From: Gordionus sp. m RMFG-2023
Taxonomy: Eukaryota; Nematomorpha; Gordioida; Chordodea; Parachordodidae
Reading direction: 5' to 3'
Assembly (NCBI RefSeq): GCF_954871325.1
Contig: NC_088775.1
Location: 34,821,561 to 34,885,560 of the forward strand
Length of the DNA stretch: 64,000 nucleotides
Shown here one piece after another: positions 47,681 to 57,539 of the stretch. A model generated the notes under the pieces. The model saw only the letters and a list, made by a program, of their open reading frames with translations. It was not told where the DNA came from and did no database searches. Position numbers and translations under genes: made by a program. How positions within the stretch are numbered: the first letter of the stretch is position 1; every line of letters begins with the position of its first letter.

Positions 47681-48031
47681 TTAGGGAATAAATATAAAAG
47701 GGGAGGAATATTTATTAAACTTATTGGTTTCTTGTAGTTCCAAGGGATCGGTATTTCTTTTAGCCGGAAAGATGGTAACACATAAGACGTCCCAGACAAA
47801 TCTTTTGCCGCCGTGCCAAGACGTTAAAGACATGCTGTCGGGGCGCTTACCGTCCGCATTTAGGAGACCTAATGGCTCCAAACTATTGTGGAAACTGGCC
47901 GAAATCAAGGCTTTGCCGATTAACCTATTAAGGTTGTCGTGCCTCTGGAAACGGCCACTGACTTTGAGGCACGAGAAACAATGTCTAGAGAAAGGATCCA
48001 CCTGTTTGTGACAGGCAGCACAGGTGTCCAC
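47681..48031 (-). pseudogene. LINE-2 C-terminal knuckle and endonuclease-like segment
   Basis: Starts with CAACHKQVDPFSRHCFSC, a CxxC...HCxxC zinc knuckle, then GRFQRHDNLNRLIGKAL and LEPLGLLNADGKRPDSMSL followed by a WDV segment. In R2-superclade LINEs this follows the RT and provides the target nick. The coding ends early after NKFNKYSS, before the region seen in LINE-1 at FVPVVTTTL. Confidence 0.8.
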
Positions 48032-48678
48032 AGAAGGGATAAGGCAACCAAGCCTATGGCCAATGGCAGTTTGAAACTCATCGTCTGTGAGTAACGTTTC
48101 CTTTTTACCACTCGGAATCGCGTCTAGCCATTCATGGCCGTTAGAGTTTTTTTTTTGCGTTTCTGAGCAGTTGAAGGTTAGTTAGATCGGGATACATACA
48201 AAGTTTTTCAAACGCGCATTGAAGCATAGGGACCAGGAAGCTCTTTAGATGATTGGAAACTGGCTGCTCGGAGCCTTGGGAGACTAGAGTAAGCATCTCT
48301 TGTTTAGCTGAAGATAGAAGGGGATCGTCCAACTCGATAAGCGAGGAAATAGAATCGGTAAAGGATATTCGAGATGAAAGAAAGCACGCAATTGCCATTA
48401 GGAAGGGGGGGGGGGTGAAAATCCCAGTCCACCCCGGTAAGCGGGCATAGAGGCGAGGGACCAATTCGGAAAAATTTAAGCCTAAAAGGGATTCGATAAA
48501 ATGTTTATATATTAATTCGAAGACCTTAAGGAAAGTATTGTACTGGAAAACGGGGAAAGATTTAAATGAATGTAAAAATTTCAGTAGAAAAAGACATTTT
48601 TTGATGAGAAAGAAGAACTGATTCTTGGGGAGATGAGGAAGATTCTTGAGTAAATTGGAAAGGGACTGGATCAAATCG

Positions 48679-49385
48679 TCAAAAGTTTTTTGACAAAAGG
48701 AAGTTGAAAAACCGATAGGGGAACCTGAGTTCCTCGTGCGGAATGATTGTAAAATCTAAGGGAGGGATAAAATCCTTATTGTTGAGGGAGGAAATTTCAC
48801 ACTTTTTCCTATTTAGGGAAGGACCAATTTTAGAAGCTCCCATTTCAACGTACTCTGTGGCCGACATAACATTGGATAAAGAACCGCCAAAAAAGCCATC
48901 GTCGAGAAACCATAAATTAAGGTCTAATTTGAAATCAGACTTTAAATTTTTGATCAAATCCTGAATCCCTATAGTAAAGAGCAAGGGACATAGTGGATCA
49001 CCTTGCTGAATCCCCTCTACGGAGGATATGGAAAATTCCCCGAATTTGAGTAACGAAGGGAATCCATAACAGGAATTAAGGAAATTCCAGTATTTTTGGA
49101 AATGGTGTAAAAAAAATGTAAAAATGCCTTCCTATGGATGGTATTGAAGGCATTTCTGAAGTCTAACTTGCAGAAAAATTTATCGGCCTCAGTATTTATA
49201 AAAATACGCGCAACATGTGAGGCCACTTCACACCCACCTCTCACTCCAAATCCTAACTGTAAAGGAAATAAGAAGGAACTGGCCTTAGGCCGAATCCTAT
49301 TTACAATAGCCTTGGCGACTAAACGACGAAAGAATGACCCTATGGCTATGGGTCTAATGCTACCATCCGGTTTAGCTAAAAACAC
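48679..49385 (-). pseudogene. LINE-2 reverse transcriptase
   Basis: Two open segments: 49385-49017 (KPDGSIRPIAIG, QLGFGVRGGCEVASHVARIF, CKLDFRNAFNTIHRK) and 48984-48679 (NLWFLDDGFFGGSLSNV, SLNRKKCEISSL). A frame shift between them falls in the region coding the QGDPL motif (about 49000). All main RT blocks can be matched to LINE-1. Confidence 0.87.
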
Positions 49386-49677
49386 AAGACGTAATACAAA
49401 GAAGAACTTCGCATACGAGGATATTATTGCAAAGTTCAGTTAATGATTTCAGCAAAGGGTCAATAAAACCACTATCAGAGTATTGAATTGAATCCACAAA
49501 AAAACCAGGTCTGAAGCCGTCCACCCCACCTGACGTCCCTTTTTTAAAGGACTTTAAGCACTTAAGTACTTCATCACAGGTAAAAGAAATAGGAAAAGAG
49601 GCATGTAGGTGAATGTTAAAGGGGGAAGCTAGTGGATGTTTTTCAAGAAGTTGTTGAAAGATAGTAACTTTGATAGG

Positions 49678-50216
49678 TTAAATAGTATCATCGGAAGTCA
49701 ATATTCGGGCAGCACCGCTAATATCTCCAAGATCTAATTTTTCAGAGATCAATTTACAACGGAAGGAGTTGGGATTTAAAGAGTTAGATGGAGATAATTT
49801 ATCGATAATCGTATTTCCAAAATTGGACACTTTTTCCTTGATTGAGGCAGATAAGTTATTTATTCTATTCTTGGGCTTAACTAAAACTCGAAAGCAGAAA
49901 CTAATTAAATCTAACCACAAGGGTATTGAGGAGAAATCTGAGTTTAAATTATTCATAAGAAACGTAAGGAACCTTGAGATACTCGAGCGGCTATAGGGAT
50001 CCTAGAAAGAACTGGGGGCTTATGTGAATTAAGGAATAAATCAACAGAGCTTGAGGAACAACAATCCGGACTGGGGTCATACGAGTGAGGAGCGTTAATA
50101 AAAGAATCTGGGCCGTAGGGGAGGGGAAATTTTCCAGAATTGTGGCAAGAGGGTGAACCATGTTTCCTAAACATGCCATTTAAAGCGAATTTATTTTTAA
50201 GCATACTTCACAACAA
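49678..50216 (-). pseudogene. LINE-2 N-terminal region
   Basis: Segments 50204-49953 and 49956-49678. Cysteine/histidine residues around CCEVC and KHGSPSCHN suggest a zinc finger. They are followed by FLNSHKPPVLSRIPIAARVS and WLDLISFCFRVLVKPK, matching LINE-1 at 7585-7740. The two segments are in different frames. Confidence 0.65.
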
Positions 50217-50329
50217 GAGTTTACCATGGGATGGCTTTGAAAGGGAGAAAACAAAAAAAAAATTAACGGATATAACTTTGAATTGGAGATAAAAAAAGAA
50301 GATATTAACTAGGGAAATGGGGAAGTATA

Positions 50330-50640
50330 ATCGAGATTAGAGGGGTTGGTAAATTTAAAAAAAATAATTATAATTATAAAATAAGACTAGATACATAAAG
50401 TATAAAAAGTATTATTAAGAACAAAAAAAAGGGGGGGGGGGGTATAAACAAAAAAAATGGGGGACAGAAAAAATCAAAAATTGAAAGAAAAAAGAAAGAT
50501 TCAAGAACTGTAATAAGTATTATTATGAACAATCGAAATTAGGGGGGTTGATATATTTAAAATAATAAAAATTAGATGCATAAAGTATAAGGGGTATTAT
50601 TAAGAACAAGAAAACAAGATTGAGGGGTGGGGGATTAAAA
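50330..50640. repeat. LINE-2 5' repeat, ~200 bp unit
   Basis: Words such as gaggggttggtaaattt, ataaagtataa-aagtatta and aagaacaaaa recur about 200 bp apart (near 50340 and 50541). The same unit is found as a fragment, inverted, at 25380-25490. It is probably promoter/5'UTR repeat DNA of the LINE family. Confidence 0.65.
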
Positions 50641-51034
50641 ATTTAAGAAAAATAATAATAAAAAAAAAGATTTAGTTGATGGAGTATAACTTTAAATGAT
50701 ATTATTGCATAACATGGGAACAAAAGAATTAAGTGGATGGGTAGGACGAAGGAATGCAACAATAAAAAATGGAAGTTAACAAAGAAAAAATTTTATAAAT
50801 GACCGTAATAAAAAATAAAAGGTTTAACGTTTAACTTCATAGGGAAATTTTTCGGGGTATGATCAGGGTTGCCAGGTCAAAATTTTCAAATTGTGGGAGA
50901 AATTCGGTATTTTGTGGGAGTAATATAAAAATTGTGGGAGAAATATGAAAATTGATAAAAAAAAAATTTTTTGCGGGCCGGCCGGGATTTAGAATTGACT
51001 TAGTTATCCGCTTATTATTTTTTATAAATATAAA

Positions 51035-51650
51035 ATCGAATCTATTTTCAAAATAAAATAGGTAATTATTTTTCAAAATAAAATAGCCAACTATTTTTCA
51101 AAATAAAATAGCCAACTATTTAAAATAAAATAGCCAACTATTTAAAATAAAATAGCCAACTATTTTTCAAAATAAAATAGCCAACTATTTTTCAAAATAA
51201 AATAGCCAACTATTTTTCAAAATAAAATGGCCAACCATTTTTCAAAATAAAATAGCCAACTATTTTTCAAAATAAAATAGCCAACAATTTTTCAAAATAA
51301 AATAGCCAACTATTTTTCAAAATAAAATAGCCAACTATTTAAAATAAAATAGCCAACTATTTTTCAAAATAAAATAGCCAACTATTTTTCAAAATAAAAT
51401 GGCCAACTATTTTTCAAAATAAAATAGCCAACTATTTTTAAAAATAAAATAGCCAACTATTTTTCAAAATAAAATAGCCAACAATTTTTCAAAATAAAAT
51501 AGCCAACAATTTTTTAAAATAAAATAGCCAACTATTTTCAAAATAAAATAGCCAACTATTTTTCAAAATAAAATATCCAACTCTTTTTCAAAATAAAATA
51601 GGTAACTATTTTCCAAAATAAAATACGCAACTATTTTTCAAAATAGGTAA
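51035..51650. repeat. 25-bp minisatellite, about 25 copies, inside hAT-D
   Basis: Unit caaaataaaatagccaacta plus ttttt, with shortened 20-21 bp variants at about 51120, 51140 and 51340. Copies at both edges are more diverged (ggtaa instead of gccaa), as expected for an array that expands in the middle. Confidence 0.93.
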
Positions 51651-52170
51651 TTATAGTACGACACAAAATTTCTTAAATAATATCTTTATTATTAAAATAA
51701 CATATTGATTTATTATAATATATAAATTTTGTTTAAAAATAATAACCAACAATCTTTTTTAAATACAAAAGAATGTAAACAAGATAAAATTTTATAAAAA
51801 AATATTAATTTTACAATGTAAAAAATATATTTTATGCTAATGTATAAATAAGATTTTATAAAAAAACAAACAATTTTAAATTTACAATGTAAAAAATAAT
51901 TATAATCAGTGCGGGGAAGTTGTTCTACAGTATTTAGTTAATACAATGGGGGAATGGAATATGATATTTTGAGGCATCAAAAATCTTCAAAGCATAAATC
52001 AGTACAGGGCAGTCTATCAACATCTATTGCAAAACAAAAATATTCTTCATAAATAAGAAATAATACAGATGCAACTACAGTTGCGGAACTGGTAAATACC
52101 TATCATGCAGTACAACATTCAGAGAGCTAACATCACAATGTTGGTAGAATCTTTCCCCATAATATTTAAC

Positions 52171-52347
52171 GAATAATATAAATGAAAAATATACTTTGTA
52201 GAACACAAATGAGCAAGGCTATCATCAATGTTTTAGGATATAAATCCAGAAGGTCAATTCTTGACGTTTTGAAAGATGTACAAACATATGCAATTCTAAC
52301 AGATGCATCTAATAAGGAGATATCATAACATTTCCCTTGATCCTCCC
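52171..52347 (-). CDS. Gene-like exon E2 inside hAT-D
   Basis: Begins after acceptor gaaatag and joins E1 in phase across an ~83-bp intron. It reads EDQGKCYDISLLDASVRIAY, then VCTSFKTSRIDLLDLYPKTL, followed by a hydrophobic run and a stop. A donor-like gtatat occurs shortly before that stop. The matching splice phase makes chance less likely. Product unknown. Confidence 0.45.
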
Positions 52348-52430
52348 CTATTTCAAAAAATTAATGTCATTTCAATAAAACTATTAAAAAAATTTTCTCC
52401 AGATATGAAATATCCAAAGACATAGCTAAC

Positions 52431-52593
52431 CATATATAATGGTAAATATGGCAGATTTGGCTTTACCAATGAATTGCATGGCAGCTTTCTGATCTGATAA
52501 TTCCTCAGTGAATTTGGCAATAACCAGAGTGTATTTACAGAATTGAGTCAGCTTAATGTTGGTTGACAGGTTCCTCCTAATACGCGTACAAAC
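52431..52593 (-). CDS. Gene-like exon E1 inside hAT-D
   Basis: 163 bp from acceptor ttttaaag to donor gttagc. One frame is open over 54 codons: VCTRIRRNLSTNIKLTQFCK, then YTLVIAKFTEELSDQKAAMQ, then a FIGKAKSAIF end. It is clearly richer in G+C than the DNA around it. Its 3' phase (1) matches exon E2. The text reads like a helical cellular protein, but I do not recognise the family. It lies 3' of the hAT transposase on the same strand. Confidence 0.5.
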
Positions 52594-53068
52594 CTTTAAA
52601 AAATAAATAGATTATAAAAGCTGTCCTAATATTTTGAAATAAATTTTCAAAAATAAATGGCAGAAGTATATTTAGGAATTTTATATATAGGAAATCTACT
52701 ATATGCTGTTAATATGCAGTTGCAATCAGAAGAATATAATTTAATAAAGGTTCACTAAATTATGCTGCAGAAATACCAGAATAAGAATATTATTACTATT
52801 ATCGGATAATTATTAATAAGATTTAAAATGATGTCATGTTTGAGGAGATTGTAATGCTACTTTATTTTTATGATATGCCAAAATATTCAAAATATTAATA
52901 ATGTAAAAAATAAATTTATTTGATTTTATGCAAATGTATAAATAAGATTTTATAAAATATAGAATGTCAAATAGTTATAGTTAATTATATTTTATTTGAG
53001 ATTTAAATAATGGAACTAAACGTTTACCGTCGTTATTAAGATATTTATAAAATTCCTGGCATGACATT

Positions 53069-54266
53069 TTATAATTTTGTTTCCATTAACTCGGCCTCTA
53101 ATGTTGTTACAATTTGATTTCTCTCCTTTCTCCAGGCAGTCCTCATCAGGCTAAAAATGCGCTCCGATGAGGCATTAGAATGAGGTAAGGAGAAAATATA
53201 CTCGCAAATTTTTTCCAAGCATGGGGATTTATCGTTATTACGAAAAAATTCCACCCATTTCTCCTCTGCTTTTAGACCATCTAACTTTAAGTATTCTGGC
53301 GAATCATAAAAAATGGAAAAAATTACAATCTCTTCAAACAAGGCTTCAATGTCTATCGGTAATTTTAATATATTTATTAAATTACATAAACCATCAAATG
53401 ATGGTTTCTGTTCCAAGGTCATAATATTTAAACATTTGTAAATAGAGTTATTAAAATCAAATTTTGATTGTAAATATTCTAAAATTGTCTTAATAAAAAT
53501 ATCTGCTTCATTTAAAAATGTATTAATTAGAGTATTATTTGAACATTTTAATATAATATTTTTAGCAATAGCGCCATAAAATTTTATCTATTTTTAACTG
53601 TAGAGATGAAGAGAGCTGTAGCATGATTTTGTGTATCTTTATCAATAAAGAATCTTCTGATTGCAGCAGAATATTAACTACATGAAGTAGATTTCCTACA
53701 TGTGAAACTAATCCTAAATATGCTTCTGACATTTCATCCTCGAAAAAATTTTTCAAAATTTTAGGACAGCTTTTAAAATCTTTATTTAAGAAGTATTTCT
53801 TTAAGGTTTCGTAAAATCTTAAAATTCTCTCGATGGCAGGTATTAATGATAACCACCTGATAGGTACATATCGCAACAACTCACACCATTCCAAATCAGA
53901 CCACTCCACCAATTCTTTTAATTCAGTGACTTATGAACTAAATTCGTTAAAACATTTCATCACAATTACTTCGACATCTACAGATAGTACATTCATTGCC
54001 TTCTTGCAAGAATTATGCAGTATATGGCATATACAGCCAATTGGTATTAATTCATTATTGTGCTGTCTCAATTCGGTAAATACACTTTGATTTTTTCCAA
54101 AATTAACAGAGGCATTACCAGCGCAGAAAGCTGACATGCAACTCATTGATAACCCTGAATCAGCTATATTTACCATTATGTGGTTAGCTATATCGTTGGA
54201 TTTTTTACTATCGGATGAAAAAAATTTCAATAGTTTTATAGAAAAATGTCGAGTGGAGCACTGCAA
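53069..54266 (-). pseudogene. hAT-D transposase, three open pieces
   Basis: From N to C on the minus strand: 54266-53931 (IADSGLSMSCMSAFCAGNAS, GCICHILHNSCKKAMNVL), 53912-53562 (RYVPIRWLSLIPAIERILRF, YETLKKYFLNKDF) and 53422-53069 with the hAT dimerisation block (SPCLEKICEYIFSLPHSNAS followed by SERIFS). This order and wording are those of hAT transposases with a CxxHxLHN block. The pieces are separated by small breaks and a full-length enzyme is not encoded. The N-terminal third is absent. Confidence 0.85.
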
Positions 54267-54719
54267 TTCTAGATAACGTTATAAAATATATTAAGTAATT
54301 TAAAATATATTTATAATAATTATACATACTGTTCTAACTATTCTTTCTAACACAAAAAATTTTGAACATGTCGAGTGGAGAATTGGAGAATTTTATAAAA
54401 AATATATTTCAGAGCGGAAAAATAAAATAAAAGAACTAGACATATTTTTCGAATAAATATTTAAAATTTATTTTAAAAATATAAAAATAATCAAATACTG
54501 TCTCTCAAAATTATTATTTATATATAAAAAACATTAAAATGCTAAAAAAAATTGTGGGAGAAATTAAAAAATTGTGGGAGCTTTTTGTGGGAGATTTCTA
54601 ATTGTGGAAGTTTTGTGGGAGTGAGATGTATGTGGGTAAACTAAAAAAATGTGGGAGACTCCCACTGATGGGGGGAGACATTGCAACCCTGGGTGTGATG
54701 TTATAGGGGGGAGGGTGAT

Positions 54720-55050
54720 CAGGAATAAAAGCAATATTCGCTAAGAAAAAATTAATTTCGCCGGGAGAATTTTTAGTGTGGAGTGAGAAGGTTTGGTTAA
54801 TAAAACGGATCATATCTTTAGAATTTAACTTCGTAGGGATTTTCAGGGTGTGGGGATAAGAAGAGGTTTGGCAAATAAAATGGAGATTTAAGTAATAATG
54901 GGATTGAACTTTGTCGGGAAAATTATTAGAGTGTGGAGACGTGGGAAGGTTTGGCAAATAAAAAAAATAATCGAAAATAAAGGAAAAACAAGAAATACAA
55001 AAAAAAATTAAACTTTGTCGGGAAAATCTTTAGGGTGTGGTGATGTAAAA
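54720..55050. repeat. LINE-2 outer 5' repeats, split by hAT-D
   Basis: Copies of a word like ttgtcgggaaaat-ttagggtgtgg begin near 54757, 54831, 54910 and 55015. A fifth copy (ttcatagggaaatttttcgg) lies on the other side of hAT-D at about 50836. Each is followed by gaaggtttggcaaataaaa. hAT-D therefore landed inside one repeat unit. Confidence 0.75.
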
Positions 55051-55061
55051 AGAATTCAAAC

Positions 55062-55690
55062 TTAAGGAAATTTTTCTACGGCTGCCAAATAGGGAAATCT
55101 TAAGGTTATCTTAGCACTATTCGTTACACAAATGAAGTTAAGCGCTTCTTCTATTTGACAATGAAAGTTTTGATAGGACGAGCCTCCCTCGATGGTGCTT
55201 TCCGTGAATGTTGATATGTAGTTGGAAGAGCGATAATTGCTATTGGATAATGGAATATTATACAAGACGTCGAAATTCCGAAAAGATATATACTTGAATT
55301 ATGAAGATAAATATGCAGCTATATTATTATCCCTTTCCAAAAATAAATTTGTTATAGAATTTTCTTCTTCCTCCTACTTTAGATTATAATTCCAAATATA
55401 GGCAAAAAATTATAAAATTTCAAAGATTTTCCATAAATAAAATATAATAATATAATATAGCGAATAAAATAATATAAGTTAGGTAAATGTTCTTCACTTA
55501 AAAAAAAGGATTGGTACAATAAAAAAAGAAATATTGTGCTAAAAATATTTTTTTACTTGATTACCATTGTTCGCTTCACTTAAAATATTACCACTCTTAT
55601 TAATTAGAATGTTTAAATCATCACTTTTACCAATTAAAGTAGTTGGTTTTTCTTCTTTATTCATAATAAAAAAATCTTCGTCGCCATTAA
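55062..55690 (-). pseudogene. LTR-1 5' leader and gag start (fossil)
   Basis: A minus-strand open piece at 55265-55062 (FTESTIEGGSSYQNFHCQIE, ALNFICVTNSAKITLRF) resembles the start of Ty3/Gypsy gag. Upstream, at 55687-55674, lies the tggcgacgaag primer-site-like word. A ~65-bp stretch at 55485-55550 (gattggtacaataaaaaaag) is also found at 18155-18215. Degraded. Confidence 0.5.
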
Positions 55691-55815
55691 ATAAAGTCTA
55701 AAACACAGTCATTGTTGTCTCATCACTAATCACATTATAAACGTCAATCATATATATGATAATCCAAATAAACTATAATATAAAATGTATGAAATAATTT
55801 TATCACAATTTCGAT

Positions 55816-56814
55816 CAAATTTTAGTGCAGATGTTTGCAGACATTGAGTATTAGAAAATAAACAGTGCAATTAATTACACCCACAATGTTTATTACAAAA
55901 TTAAGATAACAAATATATTTTTAGTTTAAATAAATGAATTTAAAAATAATATGTAAAGAAATTGGATTCGGTGTATTATTTTAAAATGTTTGGTAGTAGA
56001 GTGTATAAGGGAAAAAAGTTATTTATAAATATAAAAAAATTGCCAAAATTTGGATCATGCTAGAATGAAAAAAAAATAGAAATATTAAAGAACAAATTTC
56101 TTTGTACCTCATCACTACCTAAAGAAGCTGAGTTATAAACAAAATGAAAACTATGATGTCCCATTTTAAGCCTGAAGTTAGCCAAGCTTTGAAAACATAG
56201 AAATTAAACCTTATATCACATCATTATAGTATTTCTATGGGCTCTCTTTTCATCCTCTCCAATGCATCCTAGGAATAATCAAGGTCTTTAATATTTGGAC
56301 ATAATATTTTAAAAACTTTAAATTTTCTTTAAATCCGTATTCATTGATTATTTACAAAACATTTTCTTTTTATCTCAAACGTTTTTTTAACCTTAGATAT
56401 ATAATTTACTTTAAATATAAAATTTATCTCAATTTAATTTGATAATTAAAAGAAGGAGAAAATATTTACTCTAATTTAGAATAAAAATTACATATTACAA
56501 TAAAATAATAAGTGTTAGATATAGAAGATGTAGTGATTAGCTACCGAACACGAGGATGGATATCTAAGAATTATCACTTCGGATCATGTGGATTATGGAG
56601 ATAAAGTAAAGTTCTAGAATGATTGGTGTTAGGGATTTTATATATTGATTGTTATGATATCGGAATATATATATGATTAATATTATTTGTATAATGGTTT
56701 ATTTGATTGCAAAAAAGCATAAGCTTCCATAGAAGCTCTTAAATAAACTTAATATAATCTTTATATGTTTAAAAAAAATAATCTGATTATGTTAAAAAAA
56801 TTAATATTTTTTTT
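55816..56814. other. A+T-rich DNA, no gene seen
   Basis: No coding region recognised. 56510-56760 has a slightly richer composition with tgttagggattttatatatt and cttccatagaagctc and could be a solo LTR, but no second copy is present in this window to test that. Confidence 0.4.
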
Positions 56815-56925
56815 TTACTACGTTAAGAAGAATTACTATTATTTTTTACGTTAAGAAGAATTACTATTATTTTATTTTTACGTTAAAAAAATTACTAATA
56901 TTTTTATTAGGTTAAAAAATTTATT
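56815..56925. repeat. ~30-bp tandem repeat
   Basis: Three to four diverged copies of acgttaagaagaattactat plus a T-rich tail. Confidence 0.75.
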
Positions 56926-56979
56926 ATTGTATTTATTCGCAAGGTCTAAAGTCGAAAGGCTGCATTTTCAATTATTTTA

Positions 56980-57525
56980 TTCATTCTTTGAAATAAATTG
57001 CGGTTTTAATTTTATTTAATTTTATTAATTTTTAATTTATATTTTTAATTAAATTATATTTATTTATTTAAAAAAAATGGAATATAATATATTAAAAAAA
57101 TGGAAATTTTAAGATCTTTTCAATTTTTTTATTCATTCTTTGAAATAAATTGCGGTTTTAATTTTATTAATTTTTAATTTATATTTTTAATTAAATTATA
57201 TTTATTTATTTAAAAAAAATGGAATATAATATATTAAAAAAATAAAATTTTAAGATCTTTTCAATTTTTTTTATTAATTCTTTGAAATAAATTGCGGTTT
57301 TATTTTTATTTTTATTTAATTTTTAATTTTTATTTTTAATTAAATTATATTTGGTTATTTTAAAAAAATGGATTATAATATTTCAATTTTTTTATTAATT
57401 CTTTGAAATAAATTGCGATTATAATTTTATTTAATTACATTAATTTTTAATTTATATTTTTAATTAAATTATATTTGGTTATTTTAAAATAATGGAATTT
57501 TTAAAATTATATGTATATTCTATTT
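56980..57525. repeat. ~125-147 bp A+T-rich tandem repeat, four copies
   Basis: Copies begin near 56988, 57134, 57278 and 57401 with ttctttgaaataaattgcgg and contain tttttaattaaattatattt. The unit length is close to that of the neighbouring satellite, but the sequence is different. Confidence 0.85.
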
Positions 57526-57539
57526 AAGTTTTTTTTCAA

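Larger units (their letters stand above)
50864..54691 (-). mobile_element. hAT-D with transposase and gene-like exons
   Basis: Ends cagggttgccaggtcaaaa and gagacattgcaaccctg, with 8-bp flanks ggtatgat / ggtgtgat (seven of eight match). Subterminal 'attgtgggag' words are present at both ends. Minus-strand hAT transposase pieces occupy 54266-53069. Downstream of the transposase, still inside the TIRs, are two spliced gene-like exons (52593-52171). After those come A+T-rich DNA and a 25-bp minisatellite (51035-51650). It sits within the 5' repeats of LINE-2. The N-terminal part of the transposase is not recognised. Confidence 0.85.
47450..55060 (-). mobile_element. LINE-2: RLE-type LINE nested in LTR-1
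   Basis: Minus-strand element of the same family as LINE-1. Coding part 50216-47681: an N-terminal cysteine/histidine segment (LKNKFALNGMFRKHG), PPVLSRIPIAARV, RT (KPDGSIRPIAIGSFFRRL, KLDFRNAFNTIHRKAF, WFLDDGFFGG), then the C-terminal CAACHKQVDPFSRHCFSC knuckle and GKRPDSMSLTSW endonuclease-like motif. The reading frame is interrupted about five to seven times. The 5' part has G-rich tandem repeats (50330-50640) and a second repeat set (54.72-55.05 kb), split by hAT-D. The 3' UTR reaches about 47.45 kb. The right boundary is inferred from the last repeat. Confidence 0.82.
35175..55815 (-). mobile_element. LTR-1: old Ty3/Gypsy fossil, host of nested insertions
   Basis: Minus-strand Ty3/Gypsy-like element. 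Short LTRs of roughly 130 bp lie at about 35175-35306 and 55687-55815; they share ttcatacattttatatta and taatgtgatt-gtgatgag but are clearly diverged. A tggcgacgaag primer-binding-like site lies beside the right LTR (about 55676-55686). Parts in order: gag (55.27-55.06 and 47.43-46.9 kb), protease/RT/RNase H (46.5-45.13 kb), integrase with zinc finger (36.65-35.35 kb). It is broken in many places and split by LTR-2 and LINE-2. Its own DNA sums to about 4.6 kb, normal for the family. The oldest layer of the nest. Confidence 0.75.

Noticed and set aside
47724-49996. Several plus-strand open stretches
   Set aside because: All are antisense to LINE-2 coding segments on the minus strand, which show RT and zinc-knuckle motifs.
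56510-56760. Possible solo LTR
   Set aside because: No second copy, target duplication or internal primer site is visible in this window.
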